The position numbers were made by a program, and so were the translations under genes. DNA of 5,867 bases from Solirubrobacterales bacterium. Its GTDB lineage: Bacteria > Actinomycetota > Thermoleophilia > Solirubrobacterales > Solirubrobacteraceae. The notes under the pieces were generated by a model. That model ran no database searches. It saw nothing but the letters and a program-made list of their open reading frames with translations, and was not told where the DNA came from. The stretch is from the NCBI GenBank assembly GCA_027314825.1, contig DAHVAB010000172.1:1-5867 (forward strand), in the 5' to 3' direction. Shown here piece by piece: positions 4,903 to 5,867 of the stretch; position 1 is the first letter of the stretch, and every line of letters begins with the position of its first letter.

Positions 4903-5867
4903 ATGGTGCTGCGCAAGCTCGGAACGGCGCTCATGGCGGGGCTCTTCTTGAGCCTTCTGCTCACGCACAGCGCGCTCGCTCGCGCTGGCCGCAGCGCATC
5001 GGCGCACGCGGGCGTCACCGCCGGCTGGCGGGTGCCGGCAGCACACGGCCGGCGCGGCGCCCCCACTCAGAATCCCATGGAAGCGCTCATGCGAACGAAA
5101 GCCTCGATCGTCGGCGGCCACCGTGCGGCGGCGGGAATGTTCCCATGGATGGCGTTCGTGGCCTACTCCGACAGTGAAGAATGGGCCGTCTGCAGCGGCA
5201 CGGTCGTCGCGCCGAACCTGGTGCTCACGGCGGCACACTGTGTCGTCGACCCGGTTACCGGCAAAGCCGAGGAGCCGGCAGGGTTCCGCGTGGTCACCGG
5301 CGACACCGAATGGCGAAGCCAGCAGGGCCAGGTGCTCGGCGTCTCCCGCGTGCTCGTGTATCCCTCCTACCAGTTCAGCGGCCCGCGCGAAGACTACGGG
5401 GACGCCGCGCTGCTGGTGCTCTCCACGCGGACGACGGCCCCGGCGATCCGGCTTGCGCGGCCATCGGAACCGTCGCTGTGGGCGGACGGGCAGCGCGCGC
5501 TGATCGCAGGCTGGGGGGACATGCATTTCGATCAGAGCGAAGTGACCAGCTCACTGCGGTGGGCCCCCACCGTCGTGCGCAGCGTGAGCTGGTGCGAAGG
5601 CGCCGCGCCGGAGCTGCGTCCGCTCGGCGAGCTGTGCACGATCGATCCGCATGCGTATGCGACCGGCACCTGCGAGGGCGACAGCGGCGGCCCGCTGCTG
5701 GCGCTCGCCGCAGGGCAGATGGTGGAGATCGGCGTCACGGAGGGCGGCTACGGGCGCTGCGCGACGCGGGCGCCGAGCATCTACGTGCGGTCCTCGATCC
5801 TCGCAGGCTGGGTCACCAGCTCGGCGCGATCGTTCCCGCCGCCACGGCGAGCATCCTCGGCACCGCC
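4903..5867 (+). CDS. Secreted trypsin-fold (S1) serine protease, C-terminus beyond right edge
   Basis: A secreted endopeptidase; 321 codons are visible. Residues 1-26 are a Sec signal peptide: basic LRK, a hydrophobic core, and cleavage after ALA26. A propeptide (27-68) leads to the mature N-terminus IVGG at 69. The triad is complete: His112 in TAAHC, Asp167 in DAALLVL and Ser261 in GDSGGPL. Cysteine pairs match three classic disulfides: 97/113, 231/245 and 257/286. The residue six before the catalytic Ser is Gly255 where trypsin has Asp, so Arg/Lys preference is not expected; a small or hydrophobic P1 residue is more likely. The residue before IVGG is Ser, so activation would not be simple tryptic self-cleavage. 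ATG 4903 is chosen because the next ATG (4933) would remove the signal peptide's basic end; no good Shine-Dalgarno is seen. The visible end after GWVTSSARS is Pro/Arg-rich, so an additional tail may follow. Confidence 0.93.
   Translation, partial: MVLRKLGTALMAGLFLSLLLTHSALARAGRSASAHAGVTAGWRVPAAHGRRGAPTQNPMEALMRTKASIVGGHRAAAGMFPWMAFVAYSDSEEWAVCSGTVVAPNLVLTAAHCVVDPVTGKAEEPAGFRVVTGDTEWRSQQGQVLGVSRVLVYPSYQFSGPREDYGDAALLVLSTRTTAPAIRLARPSEPSLWADGQRALIAGWGDMHFDQSEVTSSLRWAPTVVRSVSWCEGAAPELRPLGELCTIDPHAYATGTCEGDSGGPLLALAAGQMVEIGVTEGGYGRCATRAPSIYVRSSILAGWVTSSARSFPPPRRASSAP

Noticed and set aside
4275..5177. Plus-strand open frame of 300 codons across the repeats
   Set aside because: It starts inside the SDR gene, reads through the palindromes and 19-bp repeats, and overlaps the membrane-protein and protease genes; the composition is repetitive and lacks a domain.
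4702..5526. Minus-strand open frame of 274 codons
   Set aside because: Antisense to the serine protease, which has the full catalytic triad, signal peptide and disulfide pattern.

Overview
This GC-rich window (codons end mostly in G or C on both strands) looks like chromosomal DNA of an actinomycete-like bacterium. The class Thermoleophilia (Solirubrobacterales) is my best guess. The reasons are the codon bias, starts with a TANNNT box about 10 nt upstream and no Shine-Dalgarno, a GTTT-N15-GGGTA stress-type promoter, and the kinds of small proteins present. Taxonomy is inferred, not proven.

Left part, minus strand (1-1363): a tRNA-Thr(GGU) gene, a hairpin just behind it, then a gene for a two-domain dCTP deaminase. 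The deaminase starts at GTG 1230 and runs off the left edge. It appears on no simple list of closed reading frames because its stop codon lies outside the window.

Middle, plus strand (1500-4318): a 110-residue winged-helix-like protein with a strong Shine-Dalgarno, a class III PLP-dependent aminotransferase with a probable leaderless or near-leaderless start at ATG 1881, and an extended-SDR NAD(P)-dependent epimerase/dehydrogenase. The SDR start codon overlaps the aminotransferase stop (GTGA). The last two genes form a translationally coupled pair, suggesting successive or related steps on one unidentified small molecule or lipid precursor.

Convergent intergenic region (4319-4517): no gene. 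It holds a hairpin, a perfect 22-bp palindrome whose right arm is duplicated with an 18-bp period, and a 19-bp tandem repeat (four regular copies plus one offset copy).

Right part: a 56-residue, almost wholly hydrophobic membrane protein on the minus strand (4518-4688), with a perfect Shine-Dalgarno and a sigma-B/sigma-F-type promoter. Divergent from it is a secreted chymotrypsin-fold (S1) serine protease with signal peptide, propeptide and complete catalytic triad, cut by the right edge.

I see no CRISPR array, transposase, phage gene or defence system. The points most worth a second look are the stress-type promoter on the tiny membrane protein, the repeat and palindrome cluster, the coupled aminotransferase/SDR pair, the split active-site layout of the deaminase, and the non-tryptic S1 pocket of the protease.
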